NCBI GenBank assembly: GCA_947095535.1
Contig: OX352773.1
Coordinates: forward strand, 85,346,670-85,410,669
Source: Poecilobothrus nobilitatus
Lineage: Eukaryota > Arthropoda > Insecta > Diptera > Dolichopodidae
Direction: 5' to 3'
DNA length: 64,000 nt
A model generated the notes under the pieces. It was not told the DNA's origin and made no database searches. It was given only the letters and a program-made list of their open reading frames with translations. Positions 33,931-46,131 of the stretch are shown one piece after another (the stretch's first letter is position 1; each line of letters begins with the position of its first letter). Made by a program: the position numbers and the translations under genes.

Positions 33931-35365
33931 ACAGTAAGTCGATGCAACCGACTTATTTATACCCTACACCCAAAAAATTCAAATTAAATTGAAAATCCAT
34001 AAGTTATTTTAGTTAGGTATTTAATATAACTAAGCTAAAAAAATTAATGCTTTTACAACCTTTGTACAAAATTTCAGATTTCTATCTTTATTAAATTCGA
34101 AAATATGCTTGTTAGATCTTGGGAAGTGTGTGAAGGCACGCGGACCACCACCCCAATTCATCTCAAATTTTAGAAACATCAACAGGGTAGAACATTCTTA
34201 TATCAAATTTCAAGTTTATATGTTTATTAATTTCGAAGATATGCTTGTTTGGTCTTAGGAGTTGTGGGGCAGATACCCGAACAACCATTCGAATTCATCT
34301 TAAATTTTAGACAAATCAGAGATTCAGGAAACAACACCCTAGTACCAAATTTGAAGTTTCTATCTTTATTAATTGCGAAGATATGCTTGTTCGGTTTTAG
34401 GAGTTGTATGGGAGGTACCCGAACGACCATTCCAATTCATCTCAAATTTTAGGCAAATCAGGAATTTAAAAAACAGCACCCTAGTACCAAATTTGAAGTT
34501 TCTATCTTTATTAATTTCGAAGATATGCTTGTTCGGTTTTTGGAGTTGTATGGGAGGTACCCGAACGACCACTGCAATTCATCTCAAATTTTAGGCAAAT
34601 CAGGGATTTAGAAAACAGCACCCTCGTATCAAATTTGAAGTTCCTATCTTTATTAATTTCGAAGATATGCATGTTCGGTTTTGGGAGTTGTATGGGAGAT
34701 ACTCGAAGAGCTCCTCCAATTCATCTCAAGTTTTGGACAAATCAGGGATTCAGAAAACAGCACCCTAGTACCAAATTTGAAGTTTCTATCATTATTAATT
34801 TCGAAGATATGCTTGTTCGGTTTTGGGAGTTGTATAGGAGGTACCCGAACGACCACTCAAATTCATCTCACATTTTAGGCAAATCAGGGATTTAGAAAAC
34901 AGCACCCTAGTACCAAATTTGAAGTTTCTATCTTTATTAATTTCGAATATATGCTTGTTCGGTTTTGGGATTTGTATGGGAGGTACCCGAACAACCACTC
35001 CAATTCATCTCAAATTTTGGGGATATCAGGGATTCAGAAAAACACACCCTCGTACAAAATTTTAATTTCGAAAATATGCGTATTAGGTTTTGGGAGTTGT
35101 ATGGGAGGTACTCGAACGCATGGTCCGATTTCGCCCATTTACAATCCCCGCCTTACCTTAGTTATTGTTAACCTACAGAATAAATTTCATCAAGATAGCA
35201 TCATTAGTTTTTGAGTTATCGTGCGTACGGACGGACGGACATCGCTAAATCGACTCAGGCGGTGATCCTGATTCAGAATATATATACATGTCTATACACT
35301 CGCTTCCTTTTGGTGGTTACAAACACCATACCAAAGTTAATATACTTAATGTGTAGGGTATAAAA
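33931..35365 (+). mobile_element. DINE/Helentron-like element with a 142-bp tandem core
   Basis: It starts with a perfect 7-bp hairpin, taagtcg/cgactta (33935-33955), followed by 'ttataccctacac' (33957-33970 region), which is answered by the inverse 'gtgtagggtataa' at about 35352-35364. Between them lie a tandem array (34081-35120) and a tail with 'gagttatcgtgcgtacggac', repeated 'ggac' words, 'aaatcgactcag', 'tgatcctgattcagaatata' and 'cgcttccttttggtggttac'. This arrangement (terminal inverted repeat, minisatellite core, tail as above) is what is known for dipteran DINE-1/INE-1 Helentrons. No replicase gene, so non-autonomous. Confidence 0.75.
34081..35120. repeat. Minisatellite, 142-bp unit, about 7.3 copies
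   Basis: The box 'tctatcttta' or a one-base variant starts at 34081, 34217, 34359, 34501, 34643, 34785 and 34927, giving steps of 136 then five times exactly 142; a truncated eighth unit starts near 35061. Each unit carries 'gaagatatgcttgttcggtt', 'gggagttgtatgggaggtac', 'ccgaacgaccact' and 'cagcaccctagtaccaaat'. Overlapping open frames of about 67 codons on both strands, spaced 142 bp apart, are by-products of the array. Confidence 0.95.
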
Positions 35366-35390
35366 ATATTACCACTACCATACCACTATT

Positions 35391-35765
35391 GCGGGTTTTT
35401 ACACGGATATTCTTTTTCTGCTGTATTCTTTTTACTTTTAGGAAAGAGGTAAAAGACGTAAAGAAAAAACTCTACACTCGCATTCTTTTGTAGATTTATT
35501 TGCAGCGCAAATTATAGATGATTCTCTCTGTTGTAAAACGAATACATTGATAAATTTCGTTTTGGGCAAAAATTATTTCTGTTTGAATACGCATTTTAAT
35601 TGCATTTTATATTTTAAACAAAGTAGCGGTATCAAATGATATAAACACTAACACACACTCAAAATTTGGTATTCAAAAGAATACCCATGTAAAAGCAAAG
35701 CTGTTGTAAAGGAGAGTTTTTAAAAAAGAATATAGCAGAAAAAGAATACCCGTGCAAAAACCCGC
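35391..35765. mobile_element. MITE with ~43-bp terminal inverted repeats
   Basis: The left end gcgggtttttacacggatat (35391-35410) continues 'tctttttctgctgtattctt'; the inverse of the right end (to 35765) reads gcgggtttttgcacgggtat and 'tctttttctgctatattctt'. Both flanks show ATT, a possible 3-bp target duplication, which would fit a PIF/Harbinger-type origin; this is inference from the flanks alone. No coding capacity. Confidence 0.75.
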
Positions 35766-38700
35766 ATTAATACTTAATAGTATAATTTATAAACTATAAA
35801 TAAGAAAATAATACATTTAATTTTTTTATTAACTGCAAATAAATATTATTTCTGTATAAATTTTTTGTTCAACATACGTTAATCTGCAAAAAACAGAATT
35901 TCGGGGTTCTATATTTTGTGCAGAAATGGTTTAAAAAAATTGTTCGGGATAAATACTCTATGGATATGATATCTTTATGCTGGTATGTAATAAATAACTA
36001 ATAACATAAGTAATAAATAAAATAACATAATAATAATAATAAATATAATAAATAAATAAATATAATAAATATAATAAAAAAAAATAACTTAAGTAATAAA
36101 AAAAACAATGATATACATCCATACATATCTAATATATTTACTTCAACAAAATATACATACATACATGTGTATGCATGTAGATACTATTCCTTTTAAATGT
36201 TTTGTTGTATAATATTAATGTTTATAAATTATAATACGTGACATATGTACATATAGCCATATAAATGTAATATTCATTCTGCTTGATGTATGCATGCAGT
36301 ATTAAGTAGTAAGTACATATTTTTATAAATATACTTATTTAAAAAATTAAAAAAATTTTATACAACAATCAAAAATGAAACTAGGTATCTGCAAAACAGT
36401 AAACAAAATCAGTTTTCAGAATCTGAAAACAATTCTTTTTATTTTGTTTCTCAACAGCTTAATCTTTCTTTATAAGTATTAAGTGCATTGGTATTCTCTA
36501 TGTGATTTTTTTTCTATTTTAAAAAACGAAACGATTAAACGAAGTATATCTGTATATATTGAACTTTGCAGCAAAAAATTAAAATTACCGTTTGTAAATT
36601 TATATTAAAAAAACCGTTTGCATACTTAGGTATAAAAAAAAAACAAAAACAATAGCAAACGGGCAAACAAACAAGCACATTATATAATACGTCTATGTAG
36701 TATGTACATAAGTTATGTATGTATACATAATACATATTATGAATTTATGAAAATGTATTTAGACATTTTATTATTATTTTATATTAAAAATGTATGTTTT
36801 AAAAAAAATGATTTTTTTTTTAATCCTTTCTAATAATGAAGTTTTACAAGGTTTTATATTTTAGACTTTGGAAATAATTTTCAAATATGTATGTACATCA
36901 CCATAGAACAATGCATTAAAAATTTAAATTAATTTAATTAAAACAAAAATAATATCCACTTACATTTTAATTTCAATCGATGTTCTTTGGAATCGATGCA
37001 TATGAAAGAATGTATTTTCATTGCAATATTTTAATTCTTGAATGTTGAGTATTAGAAATAGAGTTACCAGAATTAAGTGCAATCTATGCAAATATATTTT
37101 GGTAAACATGATTATGAAATATAGTAGGTGCATAATATGTACATACATATGTTTTTCTATATTATAAAAAAACTATTAAACAAAAACATTTTAAACTTTT
37201 TTTTTTTGATTTTCTAATTTTATATGTACCTACATATGTATGTACAGTTATTTAACTTTTCTCTTTTACACACATCCATTCCATATATATACATATATAC
37301 AATCATAGGTACATTATGTATCTAAAAACATAATGTAGATATAGGTATATATGTAGGAAAGGAGCATACATACTATGTAGACCTTTTCAAATATTTATTA
37401 AATAAAACCTATCAACGATATAAAAATTTTTGTAAAAAAAAAAACATAATTAGAGGTACAACAATTTTAAGTACCTAGGTACGTACTTTTAAATTTTATT
37501 TTTAAAAAACCATTTTGTCACACTACATACATACATATCTATTTTCCATTTTACTATGCTTTTAATTTTTTATTTATTTTTTTAATCAAGTGTAAGATTC
37601 AAAATTTGAAAACAACTATGTATTAATATATTAAGGGGTCTATTACCTACACATATATGTATGTATGTATGTTCATATGGATGTATGTTATGTATAATAC
37701 AATATTAAACACATAATATGTATGGAGGGATATTAAGCATATGCCTAAATATTAAATGCATATTTTTTTTAAGCGCACAATATATGTAAATCATTATAGA
37801 AAATATTAAAACTCTTACACACTCTTATAATTATAAACACACTCTTATAATTATAAATTAACACACAAACAGTAACATACATGGTTGCTTAAAAAATTTC
37901 ATATGTAATTTACAATATTGTCCATCTAAATTAGATCGCGACTTTTAGTAATCCAAATTCAAAAACGCGATTAGCTCAATCAATATAGCACTATATTAAT
38001 TTATTATAAACAAATTATGTAATCCATACATACATACATATGTACGTATGTAGGTATGTACATATGAATGTTAAGTACGTATATACATATGTGATAATAT
38101 TTAACTTGTTTTTAATAATTTGATACACTTGTTTTAATTTGTTATAATATAAAGTATGGACGTAATGAAAACAAATTTTACTTAGCTTGAATTCATCCAT
38201 ACACATAAGTAGGTACATATTTATGTCAGTATGTATTACGTAAAGTAATGTAGCTACATTATTTTACACTAACATTAGCATACGGATATACACACATATA
38301 CTCATTCCTATGGAAATTCATATGAATGTAGATTACATTTTAAATTTTTATAAAGCCCTTATTCAAAAATCAAAAAAGGCAGCCATATATATGCATTTTT
38401 ATACATACATCCTACGTATATTGCGTTAATGCGTTCACAGATTCACTTTAACTTATTTTAAACAAATTAAGTACAAACATGGTCTTATTTTTATTAAAAA
38501 AAATGTTTTTTTTTTTAAATAAAAAAAACTTTTAAATATCTACATACAATATGTATGTATGTATGTATCTTAATTTTACTATTTTGTATTAAAATTTTAT
38601 TAATCGATTATTAAATACTTCGCTAGTTCACAAACCGCCAGTCGCCACCATCTTCATTCTTTAAATATTTACCGACTAATTAATAATTATTATTATGTAC

Positions 38701-38876
38701 TTATTAGTTATTATTTATTAATCAATTGAATTGAAACACTAACAAAAAAAATAGTGTTGATGAATGATGATTGATGAGACAGCGGGCAGCGATGGCGTTC
38801 TGTTTTACAGATTTGTTTTATTTTCTATCGTTTCATCATTTTCCATATTCAAATTCAATAATAAATAAGGCGGTTA
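35766..38876. other. AT- and microsatellite-rich interval
   Basis: Many short tatg/cata/tacata runs (for example near 36150-36180, 37220-37245, 37655-37690, 38025-38065, 38550-38570) and aat/taa runs (36010-36090). A 23-bp tandem duplication 'acactcttataattataaa' is at about 37818 and 37841. No gene: open frames at 36535-36735, 36960-37148 and 38015-38218 are built from these repeats. Confidence 0.65.
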
Positions 38877-39249
38877 AGATGATGGTTCAATGCTTACTTT
38901 GTTTTCTTTACTTTGAATACTTTTTCTAAGTATCAAAACGAAGCAAAGTTAACAAAGTAAGTACTGGTCCAATGATTACTATGCATTTTTTTTTTGCTTT
39001 GATTTTTGTTGAATTTATTTTTAAAAAGAATTAAAAAAAATTTTTAGAAATTTTATAAATAATAATTTATTTTATATGAAACGTAGAAGATTTTGAGTTC
39101 GGGACATTTATTTGTTACTTTGCTTTGTTTGCTTACTTTGAATACTTTGTGTATTTGGTCAAGTACAATAAGAAATAATGTAATTCATTTTAGCTGTCAA
39201 AGTTTTTGAAGAAAGCGGAAGCAAAGTAAGGATATGGACTCCATCACCT
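38877..39249. mobile_element. MITE, agrtgatg-type ends (373 bp)
   Basis: The left end agatgatggttcaatgctta (from 38877) and the inverse of the right end (aggtgatggagtccatatcc, from 39249) share 'ag-tgatgg', a 'cat/cca' region, and the word 'cttactttg'. 'ctttactttgaatacttt' occurs near both ends. TA follows the right end and precedes the left end. Its termini resemble those of the MITE at 53139-53331. Confidence 0.6.
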
Positions 39250-40000
39250 TATGGAACTTCATACTCCATATGCATATTCAAATGCAAGCAATGCATCAAG
39301 GTATCATCAGGTTATCTGTAATCTACATGTATGAATATTTATTCTTTTAATATTTATATGGAGTTGAAATTTAAACATGTACCTATTCCATTTTAATTCA
39401 TTTAATTTGAAAAACATATGGGCCTTTATGATTGAAAACGTACGGAAAAGGTAAATACTACCGAAATGTCAAATTTCCAACTATTATTATTTTTTTTATT
39501 TTATTCAATATTTCCAAAATATACAATGTTTATCTTACTTTACTAATTATTATTTTATAGAATTTAAATTATTTAGAACTAAGTACATACATATGTACAT
39601 ATTTACAAGGAAAAGTGGAAAAATCTTTTTTGACATCGAGCTCATAACTGCTCTTAAAAACTATTATACTAATACTATTCTAAACTAAATTTAGTGCGTT
39701 AGGTAAACACACACACAGATAATAATTAACTGTTATCGTATGATTGAAAGCGCACGGAAAACGTTTTTTTTTCGAAGTTACTTCATTTCATACACTACAT
39801 AATAATACAATACAAACAACACATAATATATTTATGTAAGGATAATTTGGCCCACCCGGTGCATACACATTATTATATAAAAACTAAAGTTTGTTCCGTT
39901 GTGTTTTTTCCCATCAAAATACAGTGGAAACCGCTTTTACAAAACCACAAAAACTTTGAACCAGAAAAGCTTCCTAAAAGCGAACTTTTTATATATGCAT
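39250..40000. other. AT-rich interval
   Basis: Two copies of 'atgattgaaa-cg-acggaaaa' at about 39428 and 39741 in direct orientation; significance unknown. 'aatttggcccacccgg' near 39845 resembles a mariner end but has no partner. No gene. Confidence 0.5.
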
Positions 40001-40490
40001 GAACTATATTCAAGGGTATATAATATATTTTCCATTACGTTTGTGACACCTTAGATATAGTGTCGAGTAGAGCTAGATATAGTGTCAAAGGTATGGATCG
40101 GCTCAGAATCGAATGCTGAGTCTATTAAGCTATGTATGTACATCCGCCCGCACGATAACTCAAAAAACCAAGGAGCTAGGAGGCTGAAATGTTGTTAACG
40201 TCATACAACTTCTCTTTTTAAATGAAAATAACTCAATGCCTATTGCAGCTAGGTATCTGAAATTTAGTGAAGAGGAGTCGAGTTACATGCCAACAACTTT
40301 TGTAAAATTTCATTAGTCTAGAGCAACCGGTTCAAGCTTGTTGCACCTGTTCAAACTTAATGAAGCTAGGTGTCTGAAATCTTATAAATGATGATCAAGT
40401 TTTATGGCAACAACTTCAAAATTTGGTTGTGCTGGTGCAATAGATTTGGATAGCTTTCATACAACTTCACAACTTACATAAATATATTGT
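40001..40490 (-). mobile_element. DINE-A copy, inverted
   Basis: Relative to 1501-2290 it reads inverted: 'aatatattttccattacgtt', 'tgtgacaccttagatatagt', 'caaaggtatggatcggctca', 'cgcccgcacgataactcaaa', then 'agctagg' boxes at 40174, 40247 and 40364 and 'gcaaca' segments, ending with 'catacaacttcacaactt'. The step of 117 between the last two boxes matches the 117 step in the 1.5-kb copy. The array is shortened and the outer hairpin end is not seen. Confidence 0.65.
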
Positions 40491-41699
40491 GAAGGCTTTT
40501 ACATAATTTAATTCATTTAATTCTGCTTTATCACTTCGATGCGTATAGAAGAGCGTACCGATAGCGTGCATTGTATTTGTCGATGCAGTATAAAAACCTT
40601 AAGTTTTTAATATCCAAAATGTATTTTTTTTCTGTAATGTAATTCTGTAAATGTAAGGCATTGTTCTGGGCAGATCATTCAAAATTTTTGTTGAACTTAA
40701 TTTGGAAAAAATTATTTATTTACTTTCTTAAACTGAAAAAAAAAGATTTTTACTTCTTGGTTGAAAAAAGATTATTTAAATACATACATATTTAGTATTT
40801 AAAAAATTAAATACTAACCCAAAAATTGTATGCAAACATGTATGCGTTAAAAATATTTAAAAAATTTAAGTGCACATTTGATTGAATGAATATAGGTAGT
40901 ATTATTATATGTATTATTATATTTTTTGTGGAGGTATTATTACATAATGATTATATGCAAAATAATTGGTTGCAGAAATTAATTCTGATTTCTAGTATTA
41001 AATTAATTAAAAATACGTATTCCATTTTATTTAAAAAAATATGTACATGTGTGTATGAATGTATGTAAAATTATGCAACTAAAGGCTATTAAAATGCACA
41101 AAAATAAGCACTAACTTTTAAGTGCCAAAATCATATTTTTAAATGATTCTAAATATGTATGTATGTATGTATATTTAATTATTTACCTTTCTGATGAAAT
41201 GTATGTACATATGTATGTATACATATATACCTACACTATATCGTTTAAAAAAAAAATTAAATAAAAAAAAAATTGACCTTTGCACTTTGTTTTCTTCAAA
41301 TGGAAGTAAAAAGTATAATAATAATTTTCTGATAAAAGTTAAGAAAAGTAAAATTAATTGTGGCAAGTTATTGCAAATAAAACAAATATTTATATTTATG
41401 TGCTATAACTTTCTGTGCACTCGCAATTTATTTTCTTATAATATAATTCTTTTTTATTTTAAATATATGTACCTACATAGGTATATAAAAGCAATTTTAA
41501 TGGTCGTTTTCTGTTTATTTGGTTGGCACTTGCACATTTAATACGTGATAAAAAGTAAACAGATCACAGTTTAAAGTAAACCTAAAAATAAAGAAAAGAT
41601 AGATTAAAAACCAAAATGTTTCACATTATTAACATTATATGGGAAGCTGCAACCAAAAATTAAATTCTATTTAATAAATAGTTATAGCGGCAGAGTTAT
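40491..41699. other. AT-rich interval, nothing recognised
   Basis: The 115-residue open frame at 41194-41541 and its opposite-strand partner at 41175-41366 overlap a tatg microsatellite and are low-complexity; not called. No repeat family recognised. Confidence 0.55.
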
Positions 41700-41800
41700 A
41701 GTTACACTACAGTGAAAGTGGGGCTGTCTTCAATCTCTCATACTGTATGTTGTAACTGTTGATTGCCATCGTCATTGATAGCTAAATAGTAATAATAATA
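41700..41800 (+). mobile_element. SINE-3 body fragment (5'-truncated)
   Basis: 'cagtgaaagtggggctgtct', 'tgtatgttgtaactgttg' and 'gctaaatagtaataataata' match the minus-strand body of the SINE at 25800-26035. The tRNA-like head is missing. 'agttatag' repeats continue to about 41870. Confidence 0.55.
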
Positions 41801-41879
41801 TAGTTATTCGTTCGTTAGTAGTTATAGTGGCTGTTATACTGGTAGTTATAGTTATAGTTCGTTTCATCCCATTATAGTG

Positions 41880-43325
41880 GCTGGGATCGGTGCGTTTAAT
41901 TAGCAAGAAACTGACATTACCAAGGGCATGTTCTTGGTGTCTTTAGGAGATTCCCATCTGACTTATTAAAAAATTTCAAGTTAAAACTAACTTATTTTAA
42001 CATAGAGTACAATGCAATATTATTAAAACATAGGATACTAAAACCATTATAAGGTGAATATTGAATACAAAAATATAACTTATTATTTTTTTTCAGTAAA
42101 TTACCTTACAAATAAAAATGAGGACGCTTTGAAGTTTTACTTCGTCGGTTAATAAGAGAGCACCAGAACACCGAAGCCTTTAGTTTATTTTATATAGAAA
42201 TAATTTCATAAAAATTGCATAACTTCGGGAAGAACTTTAAGGACACAGCATACATAAAGATTAAAAATAAAGTTTACCAACTATATCTAGAAAAGGAAAA
42301 TAGTTATAGAGATGTCTAAAAGTATAAACTTACAGACTTATAAAACTGACTGTATATTTACACATATGCAGTTCTGCTACAGTCGATATTAATAATTATG
42401 TGAAAAAAAATTTAAGTTTATTGCCTCATTTATGGAATTGTAGTTTTTTGGAAAAAAATAAGTAAAACTTACTAAAAATAAATTTCAAATTTAATTTATA
42501 GCTATAAAATTTAGTTGTATTTTGTTATTTTCAAAATTTATTTACTTCTCTCTTTTTTTTATTTGGTTTTTTTTTTTTGTGGAAAATTTATAGTTAAAGA
42601 AAATTTTATTTAATTTTTTTTTTGAATAAAAGTTAAAGATCACGTTAACTATAAACTATTCAATATTATACTTTACTAAATTAATAGTTTTTTTTTTTTT
42701 TTTCAGTTTTATTATAGTTTTAAAAGATTTTATGCAATAAATTTTATTAAAACAAAAAAAATTAAATTAAATTACATTAAATTTTTATAGTTAATTTATA
42801 AATAATGTCCTTACTTTATTTATTTGTTTTTTAGCAATATTTTCCTGATCGAAATTAATTTATTTATTATTTATTTATTATTTTCTAATACATTGTTTTG
42901 TTTTTTTTCAAAATTAATGAATTTTAATGTTAACTATTTCTACTATTTTATTTTATTGAGTGTTTTATTATTGTATTATAACTTAACACAGTTTTGTGCA
43001 TTTCAACATAAAATATGAGAATGAAAATGAAAACAATATGGATATAATCTTCTATAGTTTTTCTATTTGTTACCTTATTTTCATATTCCGATTTGTAATA
43101 TAACTTAATTATTTGACTTTTTGTCGCAATCAGTTCTTTATATTTATTTTATAATTAAAATTTAAACATTTAAATTTATCAAATTTTCTTTCTTTATTTC
43201 TTCTCAGGACATGTTTTTTTACTGAATGAACTTTTTAAATGAATTTAAGATTTAGTATAATCATTTCAAATTAAAAAATATTATTGAAAAAGTAAGTATA
43301 ATATGTATATCTATAAAACGTAACT
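41880..43325. other. AT-rich interval, nothing recognised
   Basis: T-rich runs and no gene. The open frame at 42824-43018 is low-complexity. Confidence 0.55.
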
Positions 43326-43503
43326 TAGGGTATGTTTACATGAGATGCATGCCTCTGGATTTAAAAAGTAAAAATTTTTGCAGCCACTGTAGCATCCGCT
43401 AGAAGCATTTTATGCAAATGTCAAAACGTTAAATAATATACTTATTTGTTTTTAAAATTGTTTTTTTTTTTTTGTGTTTTGTTTAAAAACGAAAATATAA
43501 TAA

Positions 43504-44862
43504 ACAAGGTAGAATGTAAACCAACGGTTTTTAAAAGCGCACATTTCCAAAACTCAATACAAACTGTTTAGAAGTGTGACTTACACAAAAATTTGAAAAT
43601 TTCATGTAATAAGAAAAAATGTGAAAATAGGACATTTTTGAAATTTTGAGGGGCTGTAAGTCCGGAACTCTATATAACTAAGAATAAACGTTAACACACT
43701 TAAAAATATATTATTAAACCTTTAATTTTCATGTCTTGCCGAAGAAAAATTTGTACAGGTGCCTAAGTTACAGGTGTCTAAAAATAGCAAATTTTCAATT
43801 TTTGAGGCGTAATAACTCTTAAAGAGAGGGTGCTACCAAAAAATTTTCTGAGGAAACTTATACTAATTCTAAAAGTTCTTTCTTGTCTCAAAATTTCAGG
43901 TTCCTATCTAAAAGGGTGCCGGAGTTATGAAAAAAGAAATTTTATGCAAAATCTGGTTTTCACATAACGGTAAATTTAAATAGTAAATTACAAAATATTA
44001 CATAATTTTGATATTGTTTTATATAGATAATAAAATTTGCGATCCTCTGACGGTTTTACATTGCAAAATTATTACGCAGAGCCCGAGATATATACATCTG
44101 AAAATGGGGCTTTTTCGCAATTTTGAAGAGCTGCAACTTTGGAACCCTTTACAATTAAAATAAACCTTTAACACACGTAAAAATATATTATTGTAGCTTT
44201 ATTTTTTATATCTTGTAGAAGTAAAATGTTTACAGGTTCCTAAGTTACAGGTGTTTAAAAATAGCAAATTTTCAATTTTTAAGCCCTAATAGGTCATAAA
44301 CTAGGGGGTGGTCTAAACTAGGGTGGGGGTGGGGGTGGATAAATAAGGGGGTGGTCCAAAAAAATTTTCTGAGCAAACTTATACTAATTCTAAAAGTTCT
44401 TTCTTGCCTCAAAATTTCAAGCTTCTATCTAGAAGCGTGCCGGAGTTATGAAAGTAGAAAAATCATGCAAAATTTGGTTTTCACATAACGGTAAATTTAA
44501 ATACTAAATTTAAAAAATTTGTATAATTTTGATATTAATTTACAAAGATAAAAGAAATACCTGTCGAATGACGTTTTCAGATTGAAAAAATCTTAAGCAG
44601 AACATAAGATATATGCATTTAAAAATAGGGCTTTTTCAAAGTTTGAGGGGCTGTAGTTCCGTAATGGGGGAGGCTACATGAAAAAGTTGTTCCACAAAAT
44701 TATTTTTTTTATGAGACCTACCTATGGTTAAAATTTTTTTTCTCTATCTTTAACGGTGTAGAAATTTTGTAAACAGACGGACGGACGGACGGACAGAGTG
44801 AAACTAATAAGCACATTTTTTCAAAATTTTTTTGGAAATGTGCTAAAAAAAACACAATATAA
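43504..44862 (+). mobile_element. DINE-B copy with an expanded ~0.5-kb tandem core
   Basis: It opens 'aacaaggtagaatgtaaacc', 'aacggtttttaaaagcgcac' and closes with 'agacggacggacggacggac' and 'gtgctaaaaaa'. The core contains 'gctgtaagtccggaac', 'cacttaaaaatatattatt', 'aaatttgtacaggtgcctaa', 'gtgccggagttatg' and 'cataacggtaaattta'. These boxes run through twice: the unit start ('aaaata-gg-ctttttc-aa-ttt') falls at about 43625, 44101 and 44621, i.e. two units of about 480-520 bp, against one in the copies at 56.2 and 59.5 kb. No coding capacity. Confidence 0.75.
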
Positions 44863-44897
44863 TATATTACCTACATAATATGTATGTACATGTACTA

Positions 44898-45891
44898 AGG
44901 GCCTTTCCGAACCATCAAACTGGCACTTGACACCAGTACTTCGCACTTGCACTTTCCGAAAATATTTGATTATCGTACTAAATTAAAATCCGACATTTTT
45001 GTCCGGTTTACAAATGTATGACAGATAGAAAATTTTTAGGAGTAGAAACAACCTTACCTAAATACAAAAATCATTTTATTTTAGCATTATTTAACTATAT
45101 TTAGAATTATTTACGATCACTATGGCAATATTGAGTAAATTTTGAATGCACATATCATTAATATTGTAAGTTGTTATTTTAATTTTTAAATTTTTTGTGA
45201 AAAGAAGAAATATGGAAGCTGTATTATATAACATAAGTATAGCTATAAATTTTCTAACCAAAAATTAACTTACAATTCTATTATTTTTCAAAAAAGTTGT
45301 ATCATTTAATAATAAAGAAATATTATTTCGCAGAATAATATTTATTATTATCTGACCAATGGTGCAGTGCGTAAGTCACCGGTCTTTCAGGCGAAAGGTA
45401 TTGCGTTCAAAACCGTGTCAGATTAAAAATAATATATATAAAATATATTAAAATAATGTAAACATATAATTATAATTCAAAACTTGGGGTGGCTTGTAGC
45501 CACATACTTTAAGGCAACAGGGTCCTAAAATTGTCGGTAGATATTTATATCTGGACGATGTAATATAAAAAAAAATATTAAATTCCGTTTTCTTTTTATT
45601 TTTTGCATTATTATTAATTTTTTTGTTTTTTGTATTATTTTTGTATTTTTGTATGTATTCATTTTTGTATTTTTGTACTTTTAACAAAAACAAAAGAATT
45701 ATTTTTAGTGCAAGTGTGATCATCTAGTGTGGTTTTCAAAACATTAATTTTTGCCAGATAATCAAGTGTTAAGTGCGATAAATTTCGGACAGCACTTGAT
45801 ACTATTCGGAGTTTTCGGATAAAAAAATAGTGCGATAAAATAGTATTTAGGACTAAATGCAATGTTTAGAGTCATGGTTAGGAAAGGCCCT
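44898..45891. mobile_element. MITE with TA duplication, carrying a SINE
   Basis: agggcctttccgaaccat (from 44898) matches the inverse of the right end (agggcctttcctaaccat, to 45891) with one difference. TA at 44896-44897 and 45892-45893 suits a Tc1/mariner-type target site. Sub-terminal 'cacttg' words recur near both ends. A tRNA-like SINE segment sits inside (45353-45545). The open frames at 45448-45723 and 45659-45862 (minus) overlap the SINE and the right subterminal region and show no domain. Confidence 0.7.
45353..45545 (+). mobile_element. tRNA-like SINE segment
   Basis: The head has 'aatggtgcagtgcgtaagtc' (A-box-like) and 'tgcgttcaaaacc' (B-box-like, imperfect) about 45 bases downstream, with a pairing segment ctttcaggcgaaag between them. 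A body with 'ggggtggcttgtagccac' follows (about 45484-45501). The head is close to that of the 57.2-kb SINE, the body is not, so it may be a different subfamily. Confidence 0.55.
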
Positions 45892-46131
45892 TAATTTATT
45901 AATTTGAAATTCAAAATAATAATTCTAATAAAGTTAAAACAAAAAATAAAAAATTAACCATCAGGCAAAATATGTCAAAATAAAAATTTGTCGCTTACGT
46001 GTAGTCTATGATCGGGCGGATGCATGTTGAATGCAAATTATGCATTAATACATATTTCCCAAGAGTACGCGAAATCTAAACAAAATATGTTTTGCATCCA
46101 GTGGCATGCATTCCATGTGAACGTATCCTTA

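Larger units (their letters stand above)
43328..46128. mobile_element. PIF/Harbinger-like MITE shell split by two insertions
   Basis: The left end gggtatgtttacatgagatg continues 'catgcctctggat'; the inverse of the right end, from 46128, reads ggatacgttcacatggaatg and 'catgccactggat'. TTA occurs at 43325-43327 and 46129-46131, fitting a 3-bp target duplication, the PIF/Harbinger pattern. Only about 175 bp on the left and 235 bp on the right belong to this element; the middle is occupied by a DINE-B copy and a second MITE. The original element was therefore about 0.4 kb and non-coding. Confidence 0.7.

Noticed and set aside
34227..34998. Series of ~67-codon frames on both strands with near-identical products
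   Set aside because: They are spaced exactly by the 142-bp repeat and occur on both strands; by-products of the minisatellite.
39840..39862. 'aatttggcccacccgg' as a mariner terminus
   Set aside because: Resembles the end at 19961-19980, but no partner, TA pair or transposase remnant is nearby.
41194..41541. 115-codon open frame with an opposite-strand partner
   Set aside because: Overlaps a tatg microsatellite and lysine-rich A-tracts; low-complexity product.
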